Shown piece by piece: positions 1 to 8,243 of a stretch of 64,000 bases of DNA (the stretch's first letter is position 1; each line of letters opens with the position of its first letter). The notes beneath the pieces are model-generated. The model was given only the letters and a program-made list of their open reading frames with translations. It searched no databases and was not told the origin of the DNA. Made by a program: the position numbers and the translations under genes. This DNA is from SG8-41 sp963699525 (GTDB taxonomy: Bacteria; Pseudomonadota; Gammaproteobacteria; Burkholderiales; SG8-41), in assembly GCA_963699525.1 (NCBI GenBank), contig CAVOUI010000007.1:241121-305120 (forward strand), read 5' to 3'.

Positions 1-760
1 AGCCGTAAACCCGGTTGCCGATCAGCGGCCGGAGTTCTTCCGGAATGCTGCCCTTGTGCTCGATGGTGAGGTAGGAAATGCAGCGCCGCGCGTCGAGCTG
101 GTAGGGGCCAATGATTGCCTGCGTCGGGCAGACGTCGATGCACTTCTGGCAGGTGCCGCAGTGATCCTCCTGCGGCTTGTCCAGGGGTAGCGGCAGGTCG
201 GTGTAGATCTCGCCGAGAAAAAAATAGGACCCCGCCTCGCGATTCAATAGCAGCGTGTGCTTGCCGCGCCAGCCGAGGCCGGCTTTCCCCGCCAGCTCGA
301 CTTCCATCACCGGCGCGCTGTCGGTGAAGACGCGGTAACGGAATTCGCCCACTTCCTGCCCGATGCGATCGGCGAGCTTCTGCATGCGGGCGCGCATGAG
401 CTTGTGGTAGTCGCGCCCCAGCGCGTAGCGCGAGATGAAGGCGCGGGTGCCGTCCTTCATCACGTCGTGGCTGTCGCGCGCGCCCGGCGGCGAGTAATTC
501 ATGCGCGCGGCGATGACGCGCAGCGTGCCCGGGACGAGGTCAAAGGGACGCGATCGCTTCGTGCCGTGGCGCTCCATGTAGTCCATCTCGCCATGGAATC
601 CCTTGCCGAGCCAGTCGAGCAGCCGCGCTTCGGCTTTCCCGAGCTCGCTGTCCGCGATACCGACCTGTTGAAAGCCGAGGTCGGTGCCCCACTGCTTGAT
701 CTGGCGGGCTAACGCGGGGTAGTTGAACTCGGCCCTTTGCTTTTCAGCGATATTTGCCAT
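1..760 (-). CDS. queG: Epoxyqueuosine reductase QueG, C-terminus cut by window edge
   Basis: Completes queuosine synthesis on tRNA wobble position 34 by reducing epoxyqueuosine; a cytoplasmic iron-sulfur and cobalamin enzyme. Reading leftward from the ATG at 758-760, the frame is open to the window edge, about 253 codons. Close to the edge is the ferredoxin-like cluster CGTCQKCIDVCPTQAI, and before it the family strings GWRGKHTLL and SYFFLGEIYTDLPL. QueG normally has about 350-380 residues, so roughly the first two thirds is present. It points away from tsaE, its common neighbour in related genomes, with two small genes between them. The identification is firm; only the length is incomplete. 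Confidence 0.93.
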   Translation of the reverse strand, partial: MANIAEKQRAEFNYPALARQIKQWGTDLGFQQVGIADSELGKAEARLLDWLGKGFHGEMDYMERHGTKRSRPFDLVPGTLRVIAARMNYSPPGARDSHDVMKDGTRAFISRYALGRDYHKLMRARMQKLADRIGQEVGEFRYRVFTDSAPVMEVELAGKAGLGWRGKHTLLLNREAGSYFFLGEIYTDLPLPLDKPQEDHCGTCQKCIDVCPTQAIIGPYQLDARRCISYLTIEHKGSIPEELRPLIGNRVYG

Positions 761-800
761 TGCCTGGATTCCCGCCTCCGCGGGAACGACGCTTCCCCCT

Positions 801-836
801 CACCCTACCCCTCTCCCGCCAGGGGAGAGGGAAAAA
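801..836. repeat. GC-rich hairpin repeat, copy 1
   Basis: A 9-bp stem pairs 809-817 with 823-831 around a 5-base loop (CCCTCTCCC / GGGAGAGGG). It lies just past the end of the minus-strand GFA-type gene. A closely similar hairpin recurs at 1759-1780, so this looks like a dispersed intergenic repeat. It may help end transcription, but no U-tract follows it in the direction of the upstream gene. Confidence 0.6.
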
Positions 837-1241
837 TTACTGCTTCTCTTCCTGTGACATTGAGCGCAGGTCCATCGCCCACGTGAGCGCGGACCGGCAC
901 CACTGCTGCTTCCTCGGACGCAACTGCGCCCGCTGGCGTATCGTCCCGATGCGCAGTCCGAACACTCGCCGCTCGTCCACCGATGTCGAATAGATGGGTG
1001 TGCCGCACTCCGGGCAGAACGCCTGGACCCGCGGGGTTCCGCTTTCAGCAGTAGTCTTGACGTACTCCTTCGGTTTGCCGCCGCGCAGCGTAAGCGCCTC
1101 CTTCGCCGCGGGGACGATCACGCGATAGGCCGTGCCCGTTATGTTCTGGCAATCCGTGCAGTGGCAAATCAGGACCTTCTCCGGATCGATGTCCGCGACG
1201 AAGGTGATGTTGCCGCAATGGCATCCGCCATCAATTTTCAT
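837..1241 (-). CDS. GFA/CENP-V-fold zinc-binding protein
   Basis: A 134-residue protein of the glutathione-dependent formaldehyde-activating (GFA) fold family. The zinc ligands are visible in order: GCHCGNITF near the start, then CHCTDCQ around residue 27, and FCPECGTP around residue 75. Family members are small cytoplasmic zinc proteins, mostly of unknown substrate; a few bind glutathione or S-hydroxymethylglutathione. The last ~35 residues are basic and less typical. The gene stands alone between queG and a broken membrane-protein gene, so context gives no substrate. The fold call is strong and the biochemical role is open. Confidence 0.85.
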   Translation of the reverse strand: MKIDGGCHCGNITFVADIDPEKVLICHCTDCQNITGTAYRVIVPAAKEALTLRGGKPKEYVKTTAESGTPRVQAFCPECGTPIYSTSVDERRVFGLRIGTIRQRAQLRPRKQQWCRSALTWAMDLRSMSQEEKQ

Positions 1242-1301
1242 GATGAGTTCCTCAGTGGGTCGTGCAGCGTTGCGCTCGTTGATTCTCCTCAGTCGCCAAT
1301 C

Positions 1302-1739
1302 TCAGGCTGCGCCCTCGCCGATAGTCCGTGCAAGCCACCAGAAGAACATCCACAAGAGCGCGCACCGATGCCCAGGCATACCGCGAGGATCTGGATGACG
1401 TGTCCGCGGGTCGTCGCGCCGTGCCCTTCGACCACGGGCGTATCACGAATGACGCGAAATCCAGGCGGGGGGAACTGCTGCGCCCGCAGGACTCTTGCGC
1501 CGAGCAACCAGAGATAGATCGCGAAGGCGACCAGCGGTACGCAAAGGATGAAAGCGGCCAGCGTAGAGCGCCAGCTTTGCGCGGCGCGCCGTTTCCGCGG
1601 GCTCCGATGCAAGCCACTCGCGGAACGGCTCGCGGATGTGCTCGAAACCCGCGATCAGCAGGCCGCCGACCGCCGCGACGAGCACGATCAGCAGTAGCGC
1701 CTGCCGCCGTGCTTCGGGGTCTGCCTTCTGTTTTCCCAT
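1302..1739 (-). pseudogene. Small membrane protein gene with two compensating frameshifts
   Basis: From the ATG at 1737-1739 one frame encodes MGKQKADPEARRQ and a hydrophobic helix (LLLIVLVAAVGGLLIAG). Near 1575 the coding sense moves to another frame, which carries a second helix (FILCVPLVAFAIYLWLLGA) and the string FPPPGFRVIRDTPVVEGH. Near 1365 it returns to the first frame, ending in a third helix (ALLWMFFWWLA) and a stop at 1302. The total span of 438 nt is a multiple of three, as two compensating indels require. I read it as one three-helix membrane protein of about 145 residues and unknown function, either damaged or carrying sequence errors. Frame positions are approximate. Confidence 0.5.
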
Positions 1740-1758
1740 CGCCTCGGTTCCCGACCAA

Positions 1759-1780
1759 CCCTCTCCCGCCAGGGGAGAGC
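1759..1780. repeat. GC-rich hairpin repeat, copy 2
   Basis: Second copy of the hairpin at 801-836, with CTCTCCC (1761-1767) pairing GGGAGAG (1773-1779) around the same GCCAG loop. A more degenerate relative may follow at about 1790-1815. It lies between the broken membrane-protein gene and tsaE. Confidence 0.55.
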
Positions 1781-1825
1781 GAATAGTGTCGCCACCCTCG
1801 CCACCTGGGAAAGGCGAAGTTAGAT

Positions 1826-1831
1826 GATAAT
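1826..1831 (+). promoter_or_regulatory. Possible -10 element immediately before tsaE
   Basis: GATAAT ends 6 bases before the tsaE ATG, and no Shine-Dalgarno sequence lies between. If it is a real -10 box, transcription would start at or next to the start codon, giving a leaderless message. No convincing -35 is visible. The same spacing occurs before mutL and before the arylamine N-acetyltransferase gene. Confidence 0.35.
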
Positions 1832-1837
1832 GCGCGG

Positions 1838-2299
1838 ATGCCCTTGATATCTCGATATCTTCCAGGGGAAGCGGACACCCTCGCGCTCGGCACCGAGCTG
1901 GCCCCACACCTTCAGCCGGGCCTGGTCGTCTACCTCTCCGGCGAGCTGGGGGCCGGCAAGACGACCCTCGCCCGGGGCATTCTCAGGGGGCTCGGATATG
2001 ACGGGCGGGTAAAGAGTCCCTCGTTCGCCCTGGTTGAACCTTATAAGTTTTCTAGGTTATACTTGTATCACTTTGATTTTTATCGGTTCACTGATCCACG
2101 GGAACTGGACGAGGCCGGCTTCAGGGAGCACTTCAATCCCGAATCGGTTTGCCTCGTGGAGTGGCCCGAAAACGCCGCGGGTGCGGTGCCCCCGGCCGAC
2201 ATACGAATCGAACTGAAGGTAGCGGGCGGCGGGAGGCAACTGGAGATCGACGCCAACACGGAGGCAGGCAGGCGTTGTTTGGAGCATCTGAAACACTAG
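1838..2299 (+). CDS. tsaE: tRNA threonylcarbamoyladenosine biosynthesis ATPase TsaE
   Basis: The ATPase partner of TsaB and TsaD in forming N6-threonylcarbamoyladenosine at tRNA position 37. At 153 residues it has family length. The P-loop GELGAGKTTLARGIL lies near residue 35, with SPSFALVEPY, YHFDFYR and CLVEWPE following in the usual order. The ATG at 1838 is the first in frame and has a -10-like hexamer 6 bases ahead but no ribosome-binding site. The 3' end probably overlaps the start of amiC, as in the tsaE-amiB arrangement of other proteobacteria. Essential in many bacteria; identification is secure. Confidence 0.95.
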   Translation: MPLISRYLPGEADTLALGTELAPHLQPGLVVYLSGELGAGKTTLARGILRGLGYDGRVKSPSFALVEPYKFSRLYLYHFDFYRFTDPRELDEAGFREHFNPESVCLVEWPENAAGAVPPADIRIELKVAGGGRQLEIDANTEAGRRCLEHLKH

Positions 2300-3582
2300 G
2301 TTTTCCACGCGGCCGCGCGCTGGCACGGCCGTCTTACCTCGTCACACTCTTTTCCCTCGCCGTTGCTCTCCTTCCCGCCCCTGCGGCGGCGCAATCCGGC
2401 ACCCAGATCGTCGCCGCGCGCGCGTGGCCGGCTCCGGACTACACGCGGATTACGCTGGAGAGCCAGGAAGCGCTCAAGTACTCGGTCCTCACCCTGAAGG
2501 ACCCCGAGCGGCTGGCGGTGGATCTCGAGGACATCGAAGTGACCGCCGCCCTGACCGGCCTCGTGGAAAAAATCGGCGCGAACGACCCTTACATCAAGGG
2601 CATGCGCATCGGGCGCCCCAAGCCCGGGATCGTCAGGCTGGTATTTGACCTCAAGAGCGAGATCAAGCCGCAGGTGTTCACGCTTGCGCCCGTTGGCGAT
2701 TACGGCCACCGCCTCGTGATCGACGTCTACCCCCTCGAGCCGCCCGACCCCCTGCTCGCGTTCCTCGACAAGCTGCAGCTACCGCGCGAGGACGGGGCGG
2801 TGGCTGCCGAGCCCAAGGGCCGGGCATCCGCCGGGAAGCCGGCACCCGCGCGCCCCGACGCCGCACGCCTCATCATCGTCGTGCTGGATGCCGGCCACGG
2901 TGGCGAGGATCCGGGCGCCCTGGGCCGCCGCGGCACCCACGAGAAGAACGTGACGCTCGACATCGCGCAGAAGGTCAAGGCGCGCATCGACCAGGAACCC
3001 AACATGCGCGCGGTGCTGACCCGCGACGGTGACTATTACCTGCCGCTCCAGATGCGGGTGGAGAAGGCGCAGCGGGTGCGCGCCGATCTCTTCGTCTCGA
3101 TCCACGCCGACGCCTTCGTCCGCCCCCACGCGCGCGGCGCTTCGGTATTCGCGCTTTCCGAGAAAGGCGCCACTTCGGCCGCTGCGAGCTGGCTCGCCAA
3201 CCGCGAGAACGCCGCCGACCTGATCGGAGGCGTGAACCTCCAGGGCAAGGACCGCTATCTCAAGATGACGCTCGCCGATCTCTCGCTCACGGCTCAGATC
3301 AACGACAGCCTGAAGGCCGGGCGGGCGGTGCTGGCCGAGCTGGGCGGCGTCAACGATCTGCACAAGTCCGATGTCGAGCAGGCGGGCTTCGCGGTGCTGA
3401 AGGCGCCCGACATTCCCTCGATTCTCGTGGAGACCGCCTTCATCAGCAACCCGGAGGAGGAATTGCGGCTCCGGAGCACCGCCTACCAGAACAAGGTGGC
3501 AGAGGCGATCTTCGTCGGCATCAAGCGCTACTTCGCCAAGAATCCGCCGCTCGCGCGGGATCGCGTTGCCCTGAACAACTGA
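2275..3582 (+). CDS. amiC: N-acetylmuramoyl-L-alanine amidase (AmiC type)
   Basis: Periplasmic zinc amidase that cleaves septal peptidoglycan for daughter-cell separation. A signal peptide (LVTLFSLAVALLPAPAAAQ) is followed by an AMIN domain (about residues 45-145) that targets the septum, a Pro/Ala linker, then an Amidase_3 domain. Zinc-binding and catalytic strings are visible: VVLDAGHGGEDPGA, VSIHADAF and SILVETAFISNP. No ATG precedes the signal sequence. I chose the TTG at 2275, which overlaps tsaE by 25 bases; TTG 2149 and GTG 2161 are further upstream in the same frame, so the start is uncertain by up to 40 codons. It is probably co-transcribed with tsaE. Activation by EnvC/NlpD-type LytM partners is known for the family; none is present here. 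Confidence 0.93.
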   Translation: MFGASETLGFPRGRALARPSYLVTLFSLAVALLPAPAAAQSGTQIVAARAWPAPDYTRITLESQEALKYSVLTLKDPERLAVDLEDIEVTAALTGLVEKIGANDPYIKGMRIGRPKPGIVRLVFDLKSEIKPQVFTLAPVGDYGHRLVIDVYPLEPPDPLLAFLDKLQLPREDGAVAAEPKGRASAGKPAPARPDAARLIIVVLDAGHGGEDPGALGRRGTHEKNVTLDIAQKVKARIDQEPNMRAVLTRDGDYYLPLQMRVEKAQRVRADLFVSIHADAFVRPHARGASVFALSEKGATSAAASWLANRENAADLIGGVNLQGKDRYLKMTLADLSLTAQINDSLKAGRAVLAELGGVNDLHKSDVEQAGFAVLKAPDIPSILVETAFISNPEEELRLRSTAYQNKVAEAIFVGIKRYFAKNPPLARDRVALNN

Positions 3583-3664
3583 GCAGCGACGACGAGTGAC
3601 GAAAAAGAAGCAGGCCAGAACCGAGCATTGCAGTGGGAGGGACCGCTTGAATAAGCCGGTCCCG

Positions 3665-4172
3665 ATGCTGAACCGAACCTTAGCGCTACTACTCCCCCTT
3701 CTTCTCGCAGCAACTCCCGCCCTCGCGGAGGTCCAGGGGCGCGTCGTATCCGTGCATGACGGCGATACCTTGACTGTCCTCATGGACCAACGCCAGGTGC
3801 GCGTGCGTTTGACCGACATCGACGCGCCCGAGCTGCGGCCAGCCGTACGGCACGCGGTCCCGCCAATCGCTGTCCAATCTCTGCTTTGGAAAGGTGGCCT
3901 CGCTCGACGTCCGCGGGCACGACCGCTACAAGCGGGTCCTGGCGCGCGTCAACTGCGCTGGAGCGGATGCGAATGCCGAACAGGTGCGCCGGGGCTACGC
4001 CTGGACCTTCGTCCGCTACGTGCGCCCGGACTCTCCGCTCTTCGCCATCGAGCGCGAGGCGCGCGCCGCCCACCGCGGCTTGTGGCAGGACCCTGAGCCG
4101 GTCGCGCCCTGGGACTGGCGGACCCGCATCCGGCAGTCCGCTCGACCGACCAGCTCTCGCACGGGCTTCTGA
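3665..4172 (+). pseudogene. Secreted thermonuclease (SNase-like), frameshifted
   Basis: A staphylococcal-nuclease-fold protein with an N-terminal signal peptide (LALLLPLLLAATPALA). The first frame gives VQGRVVSVHDGDTLTVL and RVRLTDIDAPEL, holding expected metal and catalytic residues. After that, near 3839, coding sense moves by one base; the second frame gives ASLDVRGHDRYKRVLARV, GADANAEQVRRGYAW and AHRGLWQDP, the rest of the domain including the second active-site arginine. The span is 508 nt, one more than a multiple of three, as expected for one extra base. Reading CGCCAG in place of CGGCCAG would restore a normal ELRQP joint. I think it is an intact gene with an indel error, but a real frameshift cannot be excluded. 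Confidence 0.75.
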
Positions 4173-4250
4173 AGCTGCTCGAGTCCGGGGACCGGCGCTG
4201 GAAGGACGTGCAGAAGGTAGTAAAGATCCGGCTCGACGAGCGATCGAGCT

Positions 4251-5663
4251 TCAAGTCTTGAGGGCGACCAGCACCTCGTCGAGCATCTTCTTCGCGTCGC
4301 CGAAGAGCATCCGGTTGTTTTCCTTGTAGAAGAGCGGGTTGTCCACGCCCGCGTAGCCGGACGCCATGCTGCGCTTCATCACGACCGAGGTCTTGGCCTT
4401 CCAGACTTCCAGCACCGGCATGCCGGCAATCGGACTGGTCGGGTCCTCCTGGGCGGACGGGTTCACGATGTCGTTGGCGCCGATCACCATGGAGACATCG
4501 GTGTCCGGGAAGTCCGCGTTGAGTTCGTCCATCTCCAGCACGATGTCGTAGGGCACCTTCGCTTCCGCCAGCAGCACGTTCATGTGGCCAGGCATCCGCC
4601 CGGCCACCGGGTGGATGCCGAAGCGCACGTTGACGCCCTTCTCGCGCAGAAGCTTGGTGATCTCGTACACCGCGTGCTGGGCCTGCGCCACCGCCATGCC
4701 GTAGCCCGGCACGATGATCACGTTTTTCGCGCCGCGCAAGAGCTCCGCGGTCTCGGCCGCAAGGATCGGGAATACTTCGCCCGCCGGCTGCGCGCCGGCT
4801 GCCGCCGGCGCCCCGCCTCCGGTGCCGAAGCCGCCCGCGATTACGGCGAGGAAATGGCGGTTCATCGCCCGGCACATGATGTAGGAGAGGATCGCGCCGC
4901 TCGAGCCCACGAGGGCGCCGGTCACGATCAGCAGGTCGTTCGAGAGCATGAAGCCGGTCGCCGCCGCCGCCCAGCCGGAGTAGCTGTTCAGCATCGAAAT
5001 CACCACCGGCATGTCTGCGCCGCCGATCGCCATCACCATGTGTATGCCGAAAAGCAGCGCGATCACGGTCATCACGATGAGCGGCGTCATGCCGTCGGCC
5101 ATCGAGTGCGAGTTGATGAAGCGCCAGCCGAACCAGAGCACCGCGATCAGGCCGGCCAGATTGATCCAGTGGCGCGCCGGCAGGAGCATCGGCTTGCCGC
5201 TGATCTTGGCCGAGAGCTTGCCGAACGCGATCACCGACCCGGAAAAGGTCACCGCGCCGATCAGCACGCCGATGTAGATCTCCAGCTCGTGGATAGTCTT
5301 CTCCGCGCCCTGGAACTGGGCGGAGGCCGCGGGATCGATGTAGTTGGCGAACCCGACCAGCACCGCGGCAAGGCCCACCAGGCTGTGCATCAGCGCGACC
5401 AGTTCGGGCATCTGCGTCATCCTGACGACGCGCGCGGCGTAGAGCCCGATCGTCGCGCCCACCACCATCGCGCCGACGATCCATGCGTAGCCGCCGGAGG
5501 TGACGTTCGGCCCGGACACGGTCGCGAGGACCGCGATCGTCATGCCGATCATGCCGTAGAGGTTCCCGCGCCGCGACGTCTCGGGGTTCGAGAGCCCCCC
5601 GAGGCTCAGAATGAAGAGGATCGTCGCGCCGATGTAGGAGACGGTGGCCAGGGTTGCGGACAT
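4251..5663 (-). CDS. pntB: NAD(P) transhydrogenase beta subunit PntB
   Basis: Inner-membrane subunit of the proton-translocating transhydrogenase, which uses the proton gradient to reduce NADP+ with NADH. At 470 residues it matches the family. The N-terminal half has about nine hydrophobic segments, and the C-terminal half is the NADP(H)-binding domain III with GYGMAVAQAQ, HPVAGRMPGHMNVLLAEA and GANDIVNPSAQ. It starts 12 bases after the end of pntA on the same strand, so the two form an operon. Its 3' end converges on the nuclease gene with no clear terminator. Confidence 0.96.
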   Translation of the reverse strand: MSATLATVSYIGATILFILSLGGLSNPETSRRGNLYGMIGMTIAVLATVSGPNVTSGGYAWIVGAMVVGATIGLYAARVVRMTQMPELVALMHSLVGLAAVLVGFANYIDPAASAQFQGAEKTIHELEIYIGVLIGAVTFSGSVIAFGKLSAKISGKPMLLPARHWINLAGLIAVLWFGWRFINSHSMADGMTPLIVMTVIALLFGIHMVMAIGGADMPVVISMLNSYSGWAAAATGFMLSNDLLIVTGALVGSSGAILSYIMCRAMNRHFLAVIAGGFGTGGGAPAAAGAQPAGEVFPILAAETAELLRGAKNVIIVPGYGMAVAQAQHAVYEITKLLREKGVNVRFGIHPVAGRMPGHMNVLLAEAKVPYDIVLEMDELNADFPDTDVSMVIGANDIVNPSAQEDPTSPIAGMPVLEVWKAKTSVVMKRSMASGYAGVDNPLFYKENNRMLFGDAKKMLDEVLVALKT

Positions 5664-5675
5664 GGATCGTCTCCC

Positions 5676-7266
5676 CTACTTGCGGAACATCTGGAGCATG
5701 CGCTGGGTCACCGCGAAGCCCCCGAACATGTTGATCGCGACGAGCGCAATGCTCACCACCGCCAGGCCGACGATCCAGCCGACGGGGCGGTCGGCCGCCT
5801 CGGCGACCGGGGGCGCCACCTGCACCAGCGCGCCGATGGCGATGATGCTGCTGATGGCGTTGGTGACGCTCATCAGCGGCGTGTGCAGCGCGGGCGTCAC
5901 GTTCCAGATCACCATGTAGCCGACGAAACAGGCGAGCACGAACACGGTGAAGTGGGCGAGGAACGCGGGCGGCGCGTAGGCGCCCATGAACCAGAAGGCA
6001 GCGGCAGCGACAACGAAGAAGATAGCGGTCGCCCGGGCGGGCGTCGGCGCCCCTGCTCCACCGTGGCCGTGCGCTTTGGCCGGCGCCGGCACGGGGGGCT
6101 TCGCGGCGGCCTTTGCCGGGGGCGCCGCGGAAAGCTTCGGCGCGGGCGGCGGCCAGGTGATCGAGCCGTCCTTCACCACCGTGGTGCCGCGGATCACCTC
6201 GTCTTCCATGTTGACGTTGATGACGCCGTCCTTTCTTCTTGCAGAGCTCCTCGGTCAGGCGAAGCAGATTGGTCGCGTAGAGCGTGCTCGACTGCCGGGC
6301 GAGGCGGCTCGGCAGGTCGGTGTAGCCGATGATCGTGACGCCGTTCTTGACGACCACCTTGCCGGGCTCGGTCAGCTCGCAGTTGCCGCCCTGCTCGGAG
6401 GCCAAGTCCACGATGACGCTGCCCGGATTCATCGAGCGCACCATGTCGGCGGTGATCAGCTTGGGCGCCGGCCGGCCGGGGATGAGCGCCGTGGTGATGA
6501 TGATGTCCACTTCCTTCGCCTGCCTGGCGAAGGTCTCGCGCTGCGCTTTCTGGAAGCCCTCGCTCATCACCTTGGCGTAGCCGCCGACGCCGGTGCCCTC
6601 TTCCTGGTAATCGACCGCGACGAATTCGCCGCCCATCGATTTCACCTGGTCGGCCACTTCGGGGCGCGTGTCGTTCGCGCGCACGATGGCGCCAAGGCCC
6701 GAGGCCGCCCCGATCGCAGCGAGGCCCGCGACGCCCGCGCCGATCACGAACACCTTGGCGGGCGGAACCTTGCCCGCGGCCGTGATCTGGCCGGTGAAGA
6801 ATCGTCCGAAGTGATGCGCCGCCTCGATGACGGCGCGGTAGCCGGCGATGTTGGCCATGGAGGAGAGCGCGTCCAGCTTCTGCGCGCGCGAGATGCGCGG
6901 CACGCTGTCCATCGCCAGCACCGTCGCCTTCTTCGCCGCGAGCTGCTGCATGAGCTCCGGGTTCTGCGCCGGCCAGATAAAGGAGACGAGCGCGCCGCCT
7001 TCGCGCATCAGGCCGACCTCGGCCGCGCTGGGGCCCCGCACCTTGAAGACGATATCGGAGGCGGCCCACAGCTTCGCCGCATCGGAAACGATCTCTGCGC
7101 CCGCAGCGCGATAGGCGTCGTCGCTGAAATTCGCTGCCTCGCCGGCGCCGCTTTCGACGTTGACCTTGAAGCCGAGCTTGACGAGCTTCTCGACGACTTC
7201 CGGGACCGTGGCGACGCGCTTTTCCCCCGCCGCCGTTTCCTTCGGTACGCCTATGACCTGAGGCAT
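5676..7266 (-). CDS. pntA: NAD(P) transhydrogenase alpha subunit PntA, frameshifted
   Basis: Supplies the NAD(H)-binding domain I and the short alpha membrane domain of the transhydrogenase. The first ~345 residues (MPQVIGVPKE, FVIGAGVAGLAAIGAA, NDTRPEVADQV) read from 7266. The frame shifts by one at about 6228-6236, in the run encoding ELCKKK, and the second frame continues MEDEVIRGTTVVKDGSITWP and the membrane helices to 5676. The span is one base over a multiple of three. The joined protein (~529 residues) resembles single-chain E. coli PntA, not the split PntAA/PntAB form. A split gene would require domain I to end abruptly at KKK, so an indel is likelier; programmed +1 frameshifting is a remote alternative. 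Confidence 0.88.
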
Positions 7267-7394
7267 GAAATCCCCCGCGCTCTCCGTCTGGAATGGGTAA
7301 TCGGGATTGTCGGCACTGCCCCGGTCCCTGAGAACGGGGCGCGGAAATTATAAATGAAACTGAAAATTCCCGGCCCTCCCGCGGTTGATCCAGA

Positions 7395-8240
7395 TCAATT
7401 CGTAAAGCCGTAAAGTCGCGCAGGATTCCCGACCAGGATCTTCTTCCGCAGCGTTTCGTCCTGCGTCCACTCGGCGACGAGGTCGAGGAGCTTTCCCTCG
7501 TCCGGGAAATCCCGCTTGAACGACGGGTGCGGCCAGTTGGTCGCCCACACCATGTGGCTCGGCGCCGCCCGGATCAGCTCCGTCGCGATCCGCGCCTTGT
7601 CCGCGTACGTCGGCGGCCCGCTCATCGAGCCGTAGTACGGCCCGGAAAGCTTGACCCAGCATCGCCCCGTCGAAAGGAATTTCAGCAGTGCACGCCAGCT
7701 CCGGTCGCCGAAATCCACCGCGGCATCGAACCGGCCCATGTGGTCGATCACGAGATCGCACGGCAGTTTGGAGAGCATCACCTCGCGCTCGCCGATCTCG
7801 CGCGGATCGCACTGGAGCTGCACGTGCCAGCCGAACGGCGCGACCCGCGCCGCCATGTCCGGCAGGGTGTCCCACGTCAGCACGCCGCCCCGCATGTGGT
7901 AGCGGACGCCGCGGATGCCGAGCTTCGTCAACCGCTCGAGTTCGGAATCCGGAGCGGCGGGGTCCACGATCGCCACTCCGCGCGCGGCATCGCCCAGCTT
8001 GCGCATCGCTTCCAGCGTGCAAGTGTTGTCGGTGCCGTAGGCCGACGGCTGTACGATGACCGCGCGTGCGAGGCCCAGGCGCTTCTGGATCTCGCGATAG
8101 TGAGCGAGCGTGCCCGGCTGGCTGGGGTGGCTCGCGCTCGCGCGCATGTCGTAGCCCGGCTCGTAGATGTGCAGATGCGTGTCGCACGCGCCGGGCGGCG
8201 TCGGCAGCCGCGGCGCCGAGACGGGCGTGTCATGACTCAT
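7395..8240 (-). CDS. Amidohydrolase of the PDC-lactonase-like family
   Basis: A 281-residue TIM-barrel metal hydrolase of the Amidohydrolase_2 group, related to 2-pyrone-4,6-dicarboxylate lactonase and gluconolactone-type hydrolases. Visible features are the first-strand CDTHLHIYEP, GVRYHMRGG, DLVIDHMGRFD around residue 165, and the C-terminal WATNWPHPS. The stop lies just after the Pnt operon promoter region. The start is 3 bases beyond the end of the HpaI-type aldolase gene on the same strand, so the two are translated from one message. The pairing of a lactone or cyclic-acid hydrolase with a 2-oxo-acid aldolase suggests catabolism of an aromatic or sugar-acid product; the substrate is not evident. 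Confidence 0.85.
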   Translation of the reverse strand: MSHDTPVSAPRLPTPPGACDTHLHIYEPGYDMRASASHPSQPGTLAHYREIQKRLGLARAVIVQPSAYGTDNTCTLEAMRKLGDAARGVAIVDPAAPDSELERLTKLGIRGVRYHMRGGVLTWDTLPDMAARVAPFGWHVQLQCDPREIGEREVMLSKLPCDLVIDHMGRFDAAVDFGDRSWRALLKFLSTGRCWVKLSGPYYGSMSGPPTYADKARIATELIRAAPSHMVWATNWPHPSFKRDFPDEGKLLDLVAEWTQDETLRKKILVGNPARLYGFTN

Positions 8241-8243
8241 CGT

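Noticed and set aside
5676..6209. A separate pntAB gene starting at 6209 (split transhydrogenase)
   Set aside because: No ribosome-binding site, and the region encoding DGVINVN before that Met is homologous to E. coli PntA, which fits one frameshifted gene better.
3949..7266. A 1105-codon open frame on the minus strand
   Set aside because: Only its first ~345 codons (PntA domain I) are real. After the indel it runs on in a shadow frame of the pntA 3' part and pntB with a low-complexity His/Arg/Gly/Ala composition.
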